Shown here piece after piece: positions 45,201 through 57,071 of a stretch of 64,000 nt of DNA (positions are counted from its first letter, which is position 1; each line of letters opens with the position of its first letter). The notes below the pieces were generated by a model. It ran no database searches and had not been told where the DNA came from. It saw only the letters and a list, made by a program, of their open reading frames with translations. Source of the stretch: Gigantopelta aegis (taxonomy: Eukaryota; Mollusca; Gastropoda; Neomphalida; Peltospiridae); the NCBI RefSeq assembly GCF_016097555.1, contig NC_054703.1, positions 16,235,390 to 16,299,389 on the forward strand. The letters are read 5' to 3'. A program made the position numbers and the translations under genes.

Positions 45201-45690
45201 ATACCCTCAGTGTACAAAGTGTGGAGAGATGCCGTGAAAGATATATTGGTAAACGTCCTCTGCGTTCTCATTAACAGCAAGTACACTAGAACCTGTGTCA
45301 GTCATCCCTTTGTTATATGGCCTCTTGTCTTTCCAGTTAGCCACTTAATAGTTCCGTCACCATGGATACTCGTCTTCAGATGGATAAAGGAGGAAAAAAG
45401 AGACCAAATCAGCGATAAACACCTGCTTAATTCCAGCACAACAAAGCTTTCCGATGTTGATGGCCGCTTTTATAAGTTTTTTATACTCAGACCACACAGT
45501 GTATTTTGGTCCCCTGGGGAGATATGTACATAAAAAACAGGCTTGTTGATCAATGTTACACTAATACACACTGAGAATAACATTCCCTATCCATAGGACA
45601 TACATGTACTTGTTTGTAGTGGTGGTGGGCCAGGTTAGGACTGACCTCTGACCTCCCTTTAGTTGTTTCCCATTCCGACCAGCTGTCACA
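45201..45690. other. Unique sequence of unknown role
   Basis: An open frame at 45210-45533 (107 codons, plus strand) has no recognisable domain and no strong coding character. The minus strand has a TATAAAAG at about 45472 and CCATGGTGACGGAAC at 45358-45372. No repeat was recognised. Confidence 0.4.
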
Positions 45691-46970
45691 TGTCAGCTCC
45701 TATAGTCAAACTTTCCAGTGAAGTGGCATAGTAGAGTTCTTTAGTTTATTTCCAGTCAGCTGTCACATAGAGTTCCCAGTCATATTTCCAGTCAGCTGTC
45801 ACACAGAGTTCCCAGTCATATTTCCAGTCAGCTGTCACATATAGAGTTCCCAGTCATATTTCCAGTCAGCTGTCACATAGAGTTCCCAGTCATATTTCCA
45901 GTCAGCTGTCACATAGAGTTCTCAGTCCTATTTCCAGTCAGCTGTCACATAGAGTTTCAAGTCATATTTCCAGTCACCTAGCTGCCAGAGTACAGCTCTT
46001 TAGTTATACTTCCAGTGAGTTGTCACATCACAGTTCTTTAGTTATATTTCCAGTCAGCTGTCATATCAATTCTTTGGTCATATTTCTGATCACATTTCAG
46101 TCATCTTTGATATCAAGTTCCTAGTCATATTTCCAGTCAGATGTCATATCAATTCTTTGGCCATATTTCCAGTCAGCTGTCATATCAAGTTCCTAGTCAT
46201 ATTTCCAGTCAGATGTCGTACGAGTTCTTTAGTAATATGTGTAATCAAATGTCATATCACAGTTATTTAGTCATATTTCCAGTCAGCTACATTTGTATAT
46301 CAATTCTTTGGTCATATTTCCAGTCAGCTGTCAAATCACAGCATCTATGCAAAGTTCTAGTCAGTTTCTATAGTTCAGTTCTTTAGTCATATTTCCAGTC
46401 AGCTGTCAGTTTCTATAGTTCAGTTCTTTAGTCATATTTCCAGTCAGCTGTCAGTTTCTATAGTTCAGTTCTTTAGTCATATTTCCAGTCAGCTGTCAGT
46501 TTCTATAGTTCAGTTCTTTAGTCATATTTCCAGTCAGCTGTCAGTTTCTATAGTTCAGTTCTTTAGTCATATTTCCAGTCAGCTGTCAGTTTCTATAGTT
46601 CAGTTCTTTTAGTCATATTTTCCGTCAGCTGTCAGTTTTCTATAGTTTCAGTTCTTTAGTCATATTTCCAGTCAGCTGTCAGTTTCTATAGTTCAGTTCT
46701 TTAGTCATATTTCCAGTCAGCTGTCAGTTTCTATAGTTCAGTTCTTTAGTCATATTTCCAGTCAGCTGTCAGTTTCTATAGTTCAGTTCTTTAGTCATAT
46801 TTCCAGTCAGCTGTCAGTTTCTATAGTTCAGTTCTTTAGTCATATTTCCAGTCAGCTGTCAGTTTCTATAGTTCAGTTCTTTAGTCATATTTCCAGTCAG
46901 CTGTCAGTTTCTATAGTTCAGTTCTTTAGTCATATTTCCAGCCATCTGTTGTATCAGTATTTAGTCGGGG
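45691..46970. repeat. 45-bp minisatellite with a decayed left half
   Basis: 46366-46935 holds about 12 near-identical units (CAGTTCTTTAGTCATATTTC, CAGTCAGCTGTCAGTTTCTA). 45691-46365 holds older, shorter variants of the same motif (TTTCCAGTCAGCTGTCACAT). A further remnant lies at 47296-47400 after a SINE. Confidence 0.9.
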
Positions 46971-46972
46971 CG

Positions 46973-47290
46973 AGATTTAGCCCAGTGGTAAATCATTAGC
47001 TTGATGTGCAGTAGGTCTAGGATCAATCCCCGTCGGTGGACCTATTGGGCTATTTCTTGTTCCAGCCAGTGCTCCATCAATTGGTGTAACAAAGGCAGTG
47101 GTATGTACTATCCTGTCCGTGGGATGGTGCATATAAAAGATCCCTTGCTGCTAGTCGAAAAGAGTAGTCCATGAAGTGGCGACAAGTTTCCTCTCTCAAT
47201 ATTTGTGTGCTCCTTAACCATATGTCCGATGCCTTATAACCGTAAATAAAATGTGTTGAGTGCGTCATAAAATAAAATCCTTCCTTCATT
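46973..47290 (+). mobile_element. SINE, head A, tail T1, inside the 45-bp array
   Basis: Head GATTTAGCCCAGTGGTAAAT with CTAGGATCAATCCCC; tail GAGTGCGTCATAAAATAAAA. Confidence 0.87.
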
Positions 47291-47400
47291 CTTTCCAGTT
47301 CTTTAATCATATTTCCAGTCAGCTGTCATATCACAGTTCTTTAGTCATATTTCCAGTCATCTGTCATATCACAGTTCTTTAGTCATATTTCCAAGCAGAT

Positions 47401-48158
47401 GTCACCAAGACACTGCATGATTATTATCGGTTGTGAAGACTTAATCGGCTTTTGGTTGTCAGTTGTAGTTTCTTTAGTGTGTGTTTTCAATGCCACTTGT
47501 GAAAAAATGGAACAGAAAGGGTATGAATGTAAACACTAAAAAAATTGAATCTTATATAATAAGTGTGATCCAGTCTGAACAGGTATGACTGCATATTAAA
47601 CTGCTATAGTCCTACCTTCCCTGAACATTCATGTATACACACCATAGATATAAATACTACAACAATTCATTTTTAAAAACATCACAGAAACTGGGAGGCA
47701 TGGAATGAAACTGAATGATTGTTTAACGTGCACATTCAGAGCAAGCTTTTGTAGTGCACGGCTGTCCTGGGCACAGGTGTTGGCCTCAGCCGGCTCCTTC
47801 GTCCAGGACAGGAAAGGGAACCGCCTGCACTGGCAGGTGCAACGGAGCACCAGCAGTCCGACCGTAGACGGTAACAGGCGGAGGGTGGTATGGTGCTATG
47901 GAATTTGGAATGTCCCGTGGGATTAAGCCAAAGAGAAATGATGCGCATTTTTGATGCAGGAATTTAGGGACAATTTTGAATGGTCAATCTAAATGGAAAG
48001 GTAGAGAGCTACGAATAGGTTTGGAAGTTAGTAGGCCAAGAGTAGCTCGTTAATTAGACCTATGTGGTGCTGATGTGTCTCCCTAGGTTGCCCATAGGGA
48101 CCCTTAAAAGGGCCTGAACTGTTCAGCTCTTGGGAGGGGAACTCTGCTAATCCAAATA
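47401..48158. other. Intergenic, no gene recognised
   Basis: 47710-47935 is GC-richer (GGCTGTCCTGGGCACAGGTG, CGTCCAGGACAGGAAAGG) and shares short segments with head-C SINE bodies. It may be an old relative. The frames there have no domain. Confidence 0.4.
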
Positions 48159-48323
48159 CAGTGAAACCCCTCTACACTGGACACCCTTGGAATCAAGTAA
48201 AGTGGTATCCAGTTTTAGAGAGGTTTATTTCTGTAATGATTTTAAAAAAAACGACCGTGAAAAACGTCCGATTTTTGGGGGAATTCAGGTTTACAGAGGG
48301 TCCTGTTTTGAGAGGTTTCACTG
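48159..48323. mobile_element. TA-flanked MITE, 165 bp (pogo-like termini)
   Basis: The ends CAGTGAAACCCCTCTA and GAGAGGTTTCACTG are inverted repeats. TA borders lie at 48157-48158 and 48324-48325. A poly-C tract follows at 48339-48353. Confidence 0.8.
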
Positions 48324-48325
48324 TA

Positions 48326-48689
48326 TATCTCAGTCTCCTCCCCCCCCCCCCCCCACACCCCCCACCATTTACATAACCTAATCTAACTCCGATACATACA
48401 TGTACATACATGTAGAATTATACATATATTAACACATCAGAGAGAAGAGTCAATAAAATGCCCATAAAGCTGTATATGTGTTTATGGGTTATTAATAACG
48501 TGATGGTTTATAGCTAGTTATAGGCGATTCAGGTACAAGCATGCACTATCAACCATGACACAGTGAAGAGAATCTCTATATAAAATAGATATAATATCTG
48601 TAGGCTCTTAAAGCCGTACTCTCACCCTGTCATCTAACAAGACTGTTCTGAATTCTCTGAAATGGTGTCAAAGAAAAGAGCTCTTTCTC
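48326..48689. other. Intergenic, poly-C tract, no gene
   Basis: Apart from the C-run, nothing was recognised. Confidence 0.45.
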
Positions 48690-49300
48690 TCCCTCTGTCA
48701 CCCCTCTCTCTCTCTGTCACCCCCTCTCTCTCTCCCTCTCTCTCTCTGTCACCCCCTCTCTCTGTCACCCCCTCTCTCTCTGTCACCCCCTCTTTCTGTC
48801 ACCCCCTCTCTCTCTCCCCCTCTCTCTCTGTCACCCCTCTCTCTGTCATGCTTTTTTTCTCTCTCTCTCTCTCTCCCTCTCTCTCTGTCACCCCCTCTCT
48901 CTCTCTGTCATGCTCTTTCTCTCCCTCTCTCCCTCTCTCTCTCTCTGTCACCCCCTCTCTCTCTGTCATTCTCTCTCTCTCTCTCTCCCTCTCTGTCACC
49001 CCCTCTCTGTCTGTCTTTCTCTCTCTCCGTCTCTCTCTCCCCCACTCTCTCTCTCTCTGTCACCCCCTCTCTGTCATGCTCTCTCTCATGCTCTCTCTCT
49101 CTGTCTCTCTCTCTCTCTGTCTCCCTCTCTCTCTCACTTTCTCCTTCTCTGTCACCCCCTCTCTCATTCTCTCACTCCTCTCTCTCATTCTCTCACCCCT
49201 CTCTCTCTGTCTGTCTGTCTTTCTCTTTCCATCTCTCTCTCTCCCCCACTCCCTCTCTCTCTCTCTCCCTCCCTCCCTCCCTCCCTCTCTCTCTCTCTCA
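48690..49300. repeat. (CT)n tract with CTGTCACCCC periodicity
   Basis: Pyrimidine-rich satellite with CTCTCTCTGTCACCCCCTCT blocks about 20-50 bp apart. The 216-codon Ser/Leu/Pro frame over it is a by-product. Confidence 0.93.
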
Positions 49301-49427
49301 CATAATAATTAAATTTCTGTTACATTCATTTCTGTTATTTAACATTATCCCATTGGTCCAGCTGTAGCAACGTGAATTTGTTCATTTTCTAAAGGCTTTG
49401 GTATATACTGTCCTGTCTCGGTAAAAA

Positions 49428-49655
49428 AAAGTTAAAGTTTTGTTTAATGACACCACTAGAGTACATTGATCAATTAATCACTGGCTCAGATGTCAAACAT
49501 TTGGTAATTCTGACTTGTAATCATCAGAAGAAACCCGCAACATTTTTCCATTAGCAGCAAGGGATCTTTTATATGCACTATTCCACAGACAGGATAGCAC
49601 ATACCATGGCCTTTGATATACCAGTCGTGGTGCACTGGCTAAACGAGAAATAGAC
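49428..49655 (-). mobile_element. SINE, head-A body, tail T2, head missing
   Basis: Tail TTTGTTTAATGACACCACTA; body to GTCGTGGTGCACTGGCTAAA. Confidence 0.82.
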
Positions 49656-49839
49656 TGCCAGTAGAAGCACTTTATACCAACACCACTACACCAACAGACA
49701 CTGATATTTTAAAGAAGAAACTATATTTAATATGTATAATAATATCTTTCATTAACATTTTCTTCTTCTTTATTTTTCTTTTTTTCTTTTTTATATTCAC
49801 AAATACCATGTTACAAGTAACTTCCCCAATCCAAGGAAA

Positions 49840-49924
49840 CAAAAGTTTGTTTTGTTTAATGACACCACTAGAGCACATTGATTAATTGATCATTGGCTAT
49901 TAGATGTGAAACATTTGGTAATCT
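49840..49924 (-). mobile_element. T2 tail fragment
   Basis: GTTTGTTTTGTTTAATGACA and CATTGGCTATTAGATGTGAA. Between 49660 and 49840 is a segment (GACACTGATATTTTAAAGAA) shared with 56395-56440, another small repeat. Confidence 0.72.
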
Positions 49925-49969
49925 TTATACATGTATAGTTTTAACTCTCTTTATATATTTAACTCTTGT

Positions 49970-50132
49970 AAGATGACCTAGAGGTCAAATGAGTGATTTT
50001 GTAATGTAGCAATGCATGTGACATCACAGGTGTCACAGTCTGATGTCTAAAAGTCATAATCTACTATTATACGTTTATGACTGCTTTAATCGGTCATCAT
50101 AACTGGGTAATAAAAACAGTGGTTGCAGGATA
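49970..50132 (+). mobile_element. Repeat 'E', partial copy 3
   Basis: Right part only: GATGACCTAGAGGTCAAATG to CAGTGGTTGCAGGATAA. It directly abuts a SINE. Confidence 0.75.
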
Positions 50133-50318
50133 AGGAAGGAAATGTTTTGTTTAACGACGCACTCAACACATTTTATTTACAGTTATATGGCATCGGACAT
50201 ATGGTTAAGGACTACACAGATATTGAGAGAGGAAACCCACTGTCGCCACTTCACGGGCTACTCTTTCTCAATTAGCAGCAAGGGATCTTTTATGTGCACC
50301 ATCTCACAGTCAGGAGAG
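50133..50318 (-). mobile_element. SINE, tail T1, cut by a GA tract
   Basis: Tail ATGTTTTGTTTAACGACGCA; body to TGTGCACCATCTCACAGTCA, then a (GA)n-rich stretch to 50427. Confidence 0.82.
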
Positions 50319-50427
50319 AGGGAGAGAGAGAGAGACTGATAGAGAAAGAGAGAGAGATATAGAGGAGGGATTAGGGAAAGATGGAGAGATGGAGAGACAG
50401 ACAGATAGACAGAAAGGAGAAGGAGAG

Positions 50428-50722
50428 GAATGAAGGAAATGTTTTATTTAACGATGCACTCAACACATTTTATTTACGGTTATATGGTGTTGAACATATG
50501 GTTAAGGACTACACAGATATTGAGAGAGGAAACCCGTTGTTGCCACTTCACGGGCTACTCTTTTTCAATTAGCAGCAAGGGATCTTTTATATGCACCATC
50601 CCACAGACAGGATAGTATATACCACCACCTATGATATACCAGTCATGGTGCGAGAAATAGCCTAATGGGCTCATCAACAGGGATCCCACACTGACCGCGA
50701 ATTGAGTGAGTGCTGTGTTCCC
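50428..50722 (-). mobile_element. SINE, head A (shortened), tail T1
   Basis: Tail ATGTTTTATTTAACGATGCA; head remnant GACCGCGAATTGAGTGAGTG, CTGTGTTCCCGCC. Confidence 0.85.
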
Positions 50723-50727
50723 GCCTC

Positions 50728-50886
50728 CAGATGACCTAGAGGTCAAATGAGTGATTTTGTAATGTAGCATTGTGTGTGACATCACATGTATGACGTCAAA
50801 AGTCGTAATCTGCTACTATATGGATATGACTTTGCTTTAATTGGTTATCATAATCGGGCATAGAAACAGTGGTTGCAGGATACATT
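50728..50886 (+). mobile_element. Repeat 'E', partial copy 4
   Basis: GATGACCTAGAGGTCAAATG to AACAGTGGTTGCAGGATAC, the same segment as 49970-50132. Confidence 0.75.
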
Positions 50887-50998
50887 AACATGTATAGTTA
50901 TTCAATAATACGTACAGGTATTTACGTCATTTTGTTCACTCCGAACTGGTGTTGAAATCATTAAATAATGAACATGCCACAAGAATGACATCTTACAA

Positions 50999-51270
50999 GG
51001 GAAGGAAGAATTTTTATTTATTTAACGACGCACTCAACACATTTTATTTACGGTTATATGGTGCCGGACATATGGTTAAGGAGCACACAGATATTGAAAG
51101 AGGAAACCGACTGTCGCCAATTCATGAGCTACTCTTTTTGATTAACAGCAAGGGATCTTTTATATGCACCATCCCACAGACAGGATAGTACATACCACAG
51201 CCTCTGGAACGAGAAATAGCCAAATGGGTCCACTGACAGGGATCGATCCTAGACACAACACGCATCAAGA
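50999..51270 (-). mobile_element. SINE, head A (shortened), tail T1
   Basis: Tail ATTTATTTAACGACGCACTC; head region GGGATCGATCCTAGACAC. Part of the body around the GTGCACTGGC segment is missing. Confidence 0.82.
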
Positions 51271-51271
51271 A

Positions 51272-51584
51272 TGGGGCGGGATGCAGACCAGTTGTAAAGT
51301 GCTCGTTGAATGCACAGTCGGTCTAGGATCAATCTCGTCATTGGGCCTATTGGGTTATTTCTCGTTCCAGCCAGTGCACCATGACTGTTATATCAAAGGC
51401 TGTGGTATGTGCTATCCTGTCTTTGAGATGGTGTGTATAAAAGATCCCTTGCTACTAATGATAAAAAAATGGAGCATGTTTCTTCTCTAAAACTTTACAT
51501 CAAAATTACCAAATGCTTGACGTCCAATAGTCAATGATTAATAAATCAATGTGCTTTAATGGTGTTGTTAAACAAAACAAAATA
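51272..51584 (+). mobile_element. SINE, head A, tail T2
   Basis: Head AAAGTGCTCGTTGAATGCAC with CTAGGATCAATCTCG; tail GACGTCCAATAGTCAATGAT. Back to back with the preceding SINE in opposite orientation. Confidence 0.84.
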
Positions 51585-51706
51585 TTTAAAGAAAAATGCA
51601 TAAAATATATATTGACTCTTAATATATATAGTAATAGATAGCTAATATTAAGGCTTTTTCCTTAAGTATTACTGCTAGAAATTGGCAGACACTATAGTTA
51701 ATTGAC

Positions 51707-51859
51707 CTTGCTGCTAATCGAAAAGAGTAGCCCATGATGTGGTGACAGCGGGTTTCCTCTCTCAATATCTTTATGGTCCTTAACCATATGTCTGACGCAA
51801 TATAACCATAAATAAAATGTGTTGAGTGCGTTGTTAAATAAAACATTTCTTTACTTCTT
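51707..51859 (+). mobile_element. 5'-truncated SINE, T1, 15-bp target duplication
   Basis: Perfect duplication CTATAGTTAATTGAC at 51692-51706 and 51860-51874. Only 153 bp of body and tail remain, from CTTGCTGCTAATCG to AAACATTTCTTTACTTCTT. This shows reverse transcription stopping early, as in LINE-driven mobilisation. Confidence 0.93.
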
Positions 51860-52051
51860 CTATAGTTAATTGACAAATAATTCAAGCAAACAAATTCAAT
51901 TAGTCTGCTTATTATTTAGTTTTTGCTAGCGTTCAAACAAGAAACAATTAGGAACATAAATAATTAATGAATATTAATTTATAAGGTAATTCATAAAGAA
52001 ATTGACAGTAAAGTTCAAGGATAAGAAGTAAATGAGTGCAAGATAATAGTC

Positions 52052-52555
<504 letters not shown>

Positions 52556-53220
52556 AAGAAATCTGAATTCAGTTGTATTTTCACTTATATTTAATTACAA
52601 ATCATAACCAAATCAAACTAAAAGTATTATAAATGAACTGTAGACTTTTCCATAAATACTCGTAACAAAATACTGTAAACAACATCTTAAACTAGATTTA
52701 ATTATTTATCTAGATACTTTAACATGCACATGTTGACAGGTATACCTACATGCCTTAATTATCCGTAATTGTACTCACAGGTATATATATCGTTATGTGA
52801 CGGTGGCACAGGCTTTACTTAAGAACATCGTCTCTAAGCCCACAACACACAGCCAGTGATCAAGCAACGTATGTACACTAACTGGAGCTAGTGGTGTAGA
52901 AAATCCCATTCCCCCAGTGTGCCAGATGATTGACAGCTGCAAGTCAATTACTGGACCAATTAGATTAAATGGCTCTCCATTAGCCACGAATGGCAGGTCA
53001 GAGGTCACAAAAGAAATGGCTGTGGACACCCTTCACTGATTGTATCAGAGTAAAATGAGGGTATAGAGGGGTTAATTCACGCTTTCTGGATAGAATTCCT
53101 GATGGTTATCATCTCGAAAGACTTTAAACGTATCAGTATGTTTTTTTCTCTTATGATAAGATATGGCATTTCTATCTAAAACTCACCTGATAAGCAAGCA
53201 ACTGCATATAATGTTCTAAA
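52556..53220. other. Unique sequence, no gene recognised
   Basis: 52800-53040 is of balanced composition and non-repetitive, with a 78-codon frame on the minus strand lacking any known domain. It might be regulatory or an untranslated exon; nothing supports a choice. Confidence 0.35.
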
Positions 53221-53223
53221 AAG

Positions 53224-53583
53224 TTTGTTTTGTTTAATGACACAAATAGAGCATACTGATTAATTAATCATGTTTTAAAAAGTTTGTTTTGTTTAACGAC
53301 ACTACTGGAGCACATTAGTTAATTAATCATCAGCTACTGGATGTCAAACATTTGTAATTTTGACTTAGTCATTAGAGGCAACCTACCTTTTTCCTAATGC
53401 AGAAAGAGATCTTTTATATGCACTTTTCCAGACAGGAAAGCACATACCATGGCCTTTGACCAGTTGTGGTGCACTGGATGAAACGAGAAAAACCCAATCA
53501 GTTGAATGGATCCACTGCGGTGGTTCGATAATGCGACCCAAACACCTCAAGCGAGCACTCAACCTACTGAGCTATATCCCACC
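53224..53583 (-). mobile_element. SINE, head D, tail T2, with its tail end duplicated
   Basis: 53224-53276 and 53284-53330 both read GTTTGTTTTGTTTAAYGACA to TAATTAATCAT, a duplicated tail end. The body (AATGCAGAAAGAGATCTTTT) and head D (GCGAGCACTCAACCTACTGA) follow. Confidence 0.83.
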
Positions 53584-53595
53584 CATATTCTAAAC

Positions 53596-53892
53596 AAAGG
53601 AAGGAAGGAAATGTTTTATTTTAACGCACTCAACACATTTTATTTGTGGTTATATGGCGTCGGACATAAGGTTAAGGACCACACAGATATTGAGAGAGGA
53701 AACCTGCTGTCGCTACTCTTCCGATTAGCAGCAAGGGATCTTTTATATGCACCATCCCTTAGACAGGATAGGACATACCACGGCCTTTGATGTACCAGTC
53801 GTGTTGCACTGGCTGGAGCTTGAAATAGCCCAATGGGCCCACTGACAGGGATAGATCCCAAAATGACCGTACATTAAGCTATATATCTCGCC
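53596..53892 (-). mobile_element. SINE, head A, tail T1
   Basis: Tail ATGTTTTATTTTAACGCACT; head damaged (ACCGTACATTAAGCTATAT) and ending in a C-run. Confidence 0.83.
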
Positions 53893-54028
53893 CCCCCCCC
53901 CCCCCAACAGTGACAGAGTCCAGTAGTGCATGATAAGCAAGAAACTGTATACTATACAATACAATACAATACAATACAATATACAATTTTAAAAAGGACT
54001 ACATGTACATGTATGTACCTCCAAAATA

Positions 54029-55533
54029 TACTCTTCAAAAAAAGAAACGCAAAAGGGTACAAATGGGTTATAACTCCGATTTTATGTTTCCTACCGGTTC
54101 ATGCTTTGTGAATATAAATTATAAGGTCATTGCATGTCCCAAACACATTCCCACGGTTACATTCGATAAAACGCAGCTACTGTACAATAAAGTTCCAAAA
54201 TGTGAATAGTCGCAAAAACGCAGCCACGTGCAAACCATGTCACCACTGCACGTGCGTTGTCTGCACGTGCAACATGAACACCGACAGTATAAAAGTGCAG
54301 GGTGTTCGCTTGCCTGGCCTCTGTATCTGGCCGACAGTTGACAATCCAGGACATGCCACGTCTCAGTGAACCGCAGAGAAACAATGCCATCGGCCGACTA
54401 GACGCAGGCGAATCCAGAACGGCCGTTGCCAGGGCATTCCATGTGTCCCCAAGCACCATCTCCAGACTGTGGGACCGTTACCAGCAACATGGATCAACAC
54501 GTGACCTCCCTAGATCCGGTCGACCACGGGTCACTACCCCCGGGCAGGACCGCTACATCCGGGTACGCCACCTTCGGGAACGATTGACTACTGCCACCTC
54601 CACAGTCGCAGCAATACCAGGTTTGCGCAGGATATCCGACCAGACCGTACGGAACCGCCTACGTGAGGTAGGAATTCGTGCCAGACGTCCAGTTCGAGGT
54701 GTCATTTTTAACACCACAACACCGTCGACTCCGACTGCAGTGGTGCCAGATTCATCGACAATGGCCTCAACTGCGATGGAGACAGGTGTGGTTCAGTGAC
54801 GAGTCCCGATTTCTGCTCCGACGTCATGATGGAAGATGTCGCGTGTATAGGTGTCGTGGTGAACGTTATGCGGCAAACTGCGTGCAGGAAGTGGACAGAT
54901 TCGGCGGGGGTAGTGTCATGGTGTGGGCAGCCATCTCACACACTGGCAGAACTGACCTGGTCCACGTGCAGGGCAACCTGAATGCACAGGGCTACATTGA
55001 CCAGATCCTCCGGCCACACATCGTTCCAGTTATGGCCAACGCCAACGCAGTGTTCCAACATGACAACGCCAGGCCTCACACAGCACGTCTCACAACGGCT
55101 TCCTACAGAACAACAACATTAATGTCCTTCCTTGGCCATCGATATCACCGGATTTGAACCCAACTGAGCATCTATGGGACGAGTTGGACCGACGCCTCCG
55201 ACAGCGACAACCACAGCCCCAGACCCTGCCCGAGCTGGCAGCAGCCTTGCAGGCCGAGTGGGCCACCATCCCCCGGGACGTCATCCGTACTCTGGTTGCT
55301 TCAATGGGCAGGCGGTGCCAGGCAGTTGTCAACACACGCGGAGGCCACACCCGGTATTGACTCCAGATGACCTTGACCTTGGTGGTGTGTCCTATCACTT
55401 ACTCACAATGGACTAGAGTGAATTGTGAACAATCCTGCAACATTTGGTAATTATCGGACTCACCATTCAATAATTAAATCAATTCTCCAAATGTTACGAC
55501 AATGTGGTTTTGCATTTCTTCTTTTGAAGAGTA
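54029..55533 (+). mobile_element. Tc1-like transposon, second copy, 1505 bp
   Basis: Same termini (TACTCTTCAAAAAAAGAAAC and inverse) and TA flanks as the copy at 39459-40956, in the opposite orientation. The two sequences are almost the same along their length, so transposition was recent. Confidence 0.93.
54302..55360 (+). pseudogene. Tc1 transposase, two single-base frameshifts
   Basis: Matches the intact 352-codon frame of the other copy. One extra T in the run near 54705-54710 (after VRGVI) shifts the frame. One missing T near 55101 (in the LTTAF codons) shifts it again. D166 and D254 equivalents are in the frame 54678-55157, and the E289 block (NPTEHLWDELDRRLRQRQ) is in 55154-55360. It is inactive as it stands but could still be mobilised by the intact copy. 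Confidence 0.92.
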
Positions 55534-55950
55534 TATATTAAGGCAGAATCAAATTAGCTATATCATGTACATACAGTTGGTGAACAAAAAAACCCTGGTC
55601 TAACAAGCATTTAGTAACATCGATATAGCTGGATGGAAAACAATTCCCTTATCAAATTATATGAAATAGATAGACCCATTAAACATAGAGCATGGGCTTA
55701 GGAAGGTGCCAAAAAGTGGAGGAGGGTGGCACACACACGTGTATATATAAATACATGTATAAATATATAAAAACCATTGCTACTAACTGGGGCGGGGCGG
55801 GGGGGGGGGGGGGGGAGAGAGACATATGCCCCCCGCACCCCCCACTTCTATGCCAGTGTATAGGGTCAAATTTACAAAGCCTGTTTATGTTACATGTATA
55901 TTTACAACGCTTAAACACCTGCGTTTAAGAAACAACGTGCTTCGTAAATT
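55534..55950. other. Intergenic, G-run, no gene
   Basis: Contains a poly-G tract (55795-55815). Nothing else was recognised. Confidence 0.5.
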
Positions 55951-56345
55951 CGGACCGGCCTTGGTGGCGTCGTGGTTAGGCCATCGGTCTACAGGCTGGT
56001 AGGTACTGGGTTCGGATCCCAGTCGAGGCATGGGATTTTTAATCCAGATACCGACTCCAAACCCTGAGTGAGTGCTCCGCAAGGCTCAATGGGTAGGTGT
56101 AAACCACTTGCACCGACCAGTGATCCATAACTGGTTCAACAAAGGCCATGGTTTGTGCTATCCTGCCTGTGGGAAGCGCAAATAAAAGATCCCTTGCTGC
56201 CTGTCATAAAAGAGTAGCCTATGTGGCGACAGCGGGTTTCCTCTAAAAACAGTGTCAGAATGACCATATGTTTGACGTCCAATAGCCGATGATAAGATAA
56301 AAAATCAATGTGCTCTAGTGGCGTCGTTAAATAAAACAAACTTTA
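55951..56345 (+). mobile_element. SINE, head B, tail T2
   Basis: Head GGTGGCGTCGTGGTTAGGCC with GGGTTCGGATCCCAGTCG; tail GACGTCCAATAGCCGATGAT and GTGGCGTCGTTAAATAAAAC. A head-B body carrying a T2 tail, as at 30963-31353. Confidence 0.88.
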
Positions 56346-57071
56346 CTTTTTTCTTACAAATATAAAGACGACCAGAAACACATTGAATATACACAGACAC
56401 TGATATTCTAAACAAGAAAATATATTTAATATGTAAGTTTAATTGTAGAAATATTTTATTAGTCAGAAACATCTGATAATGCAGCAAAATGAGGAATGTC
56501 CCTTTAAGAGCCTTTCCGGAATCCAGTATTGATCACAATGGGGTTGCAGTATGCGATTTTGAGGAGTCCAGGAGCCCGATGCTTGCAAAAATCATATAGG
56601 ACTCTCTAAATTGGCTAGCACATGAGTGCACATGGCTCGTAAAAGTTATTTGTACAAATTACATTGATTCTTTGAAATGACACAGTCAGCATATACCTCA
56701 AAATCCTGGGAAAGCAGTCTTGAAAAGCAATCTTTTCCATGGTTTCATGCAAAACATATAGTGTATCTTCTGTTCTACTGGAGACACACAGCAGGGCTCG
56801 CTGGGTTAGTGGCCGGCTCGAAAGATTTGCAAACAGGGAGTCCTTATGACACTTACATTTTTTAAACCAAAATCGCACACTGGGTTGGGGGAGGGGGTTA
56901 TGATGCGGAGGAAATAGTTTTGGATATTCACCACCCATAAAGTGAAGTTGGAAGAGAAAGAAAAGAAAAGGAATTGAATGTTTGTTTATGGAGTTACTTG
57001 GTGTTTTGACATACATGTACATGGTTAATTTTGATACTTAATTACTTGAATGAAACAAATAAGATAAAATT
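56346..57071. other. Intergenic with a TTAA-MITE end
   Basis: 56490-56509 reads AATGTCCCTTTAA, a TTAAAGGGACATT-type terminus. The preceding 56350-56480 (AGAAACACATTGAATATACA) resembles 42960-42990 and 49680-49730. The frame at 56615-57022 (135 codons, minus) has no domain. No gene was recognised. Confidence 0.45.

Noticed and set aside
45210-45533. 107-codon frame on the plus strand
   Set aside because: No recognisable domain, no coding signature that I can see, and no supporting splice sites.
56615-57022. 135-codon frame on the minus strand
   Set aside because: No domain or family resemblance; the composition is that of random intergenic DNA.
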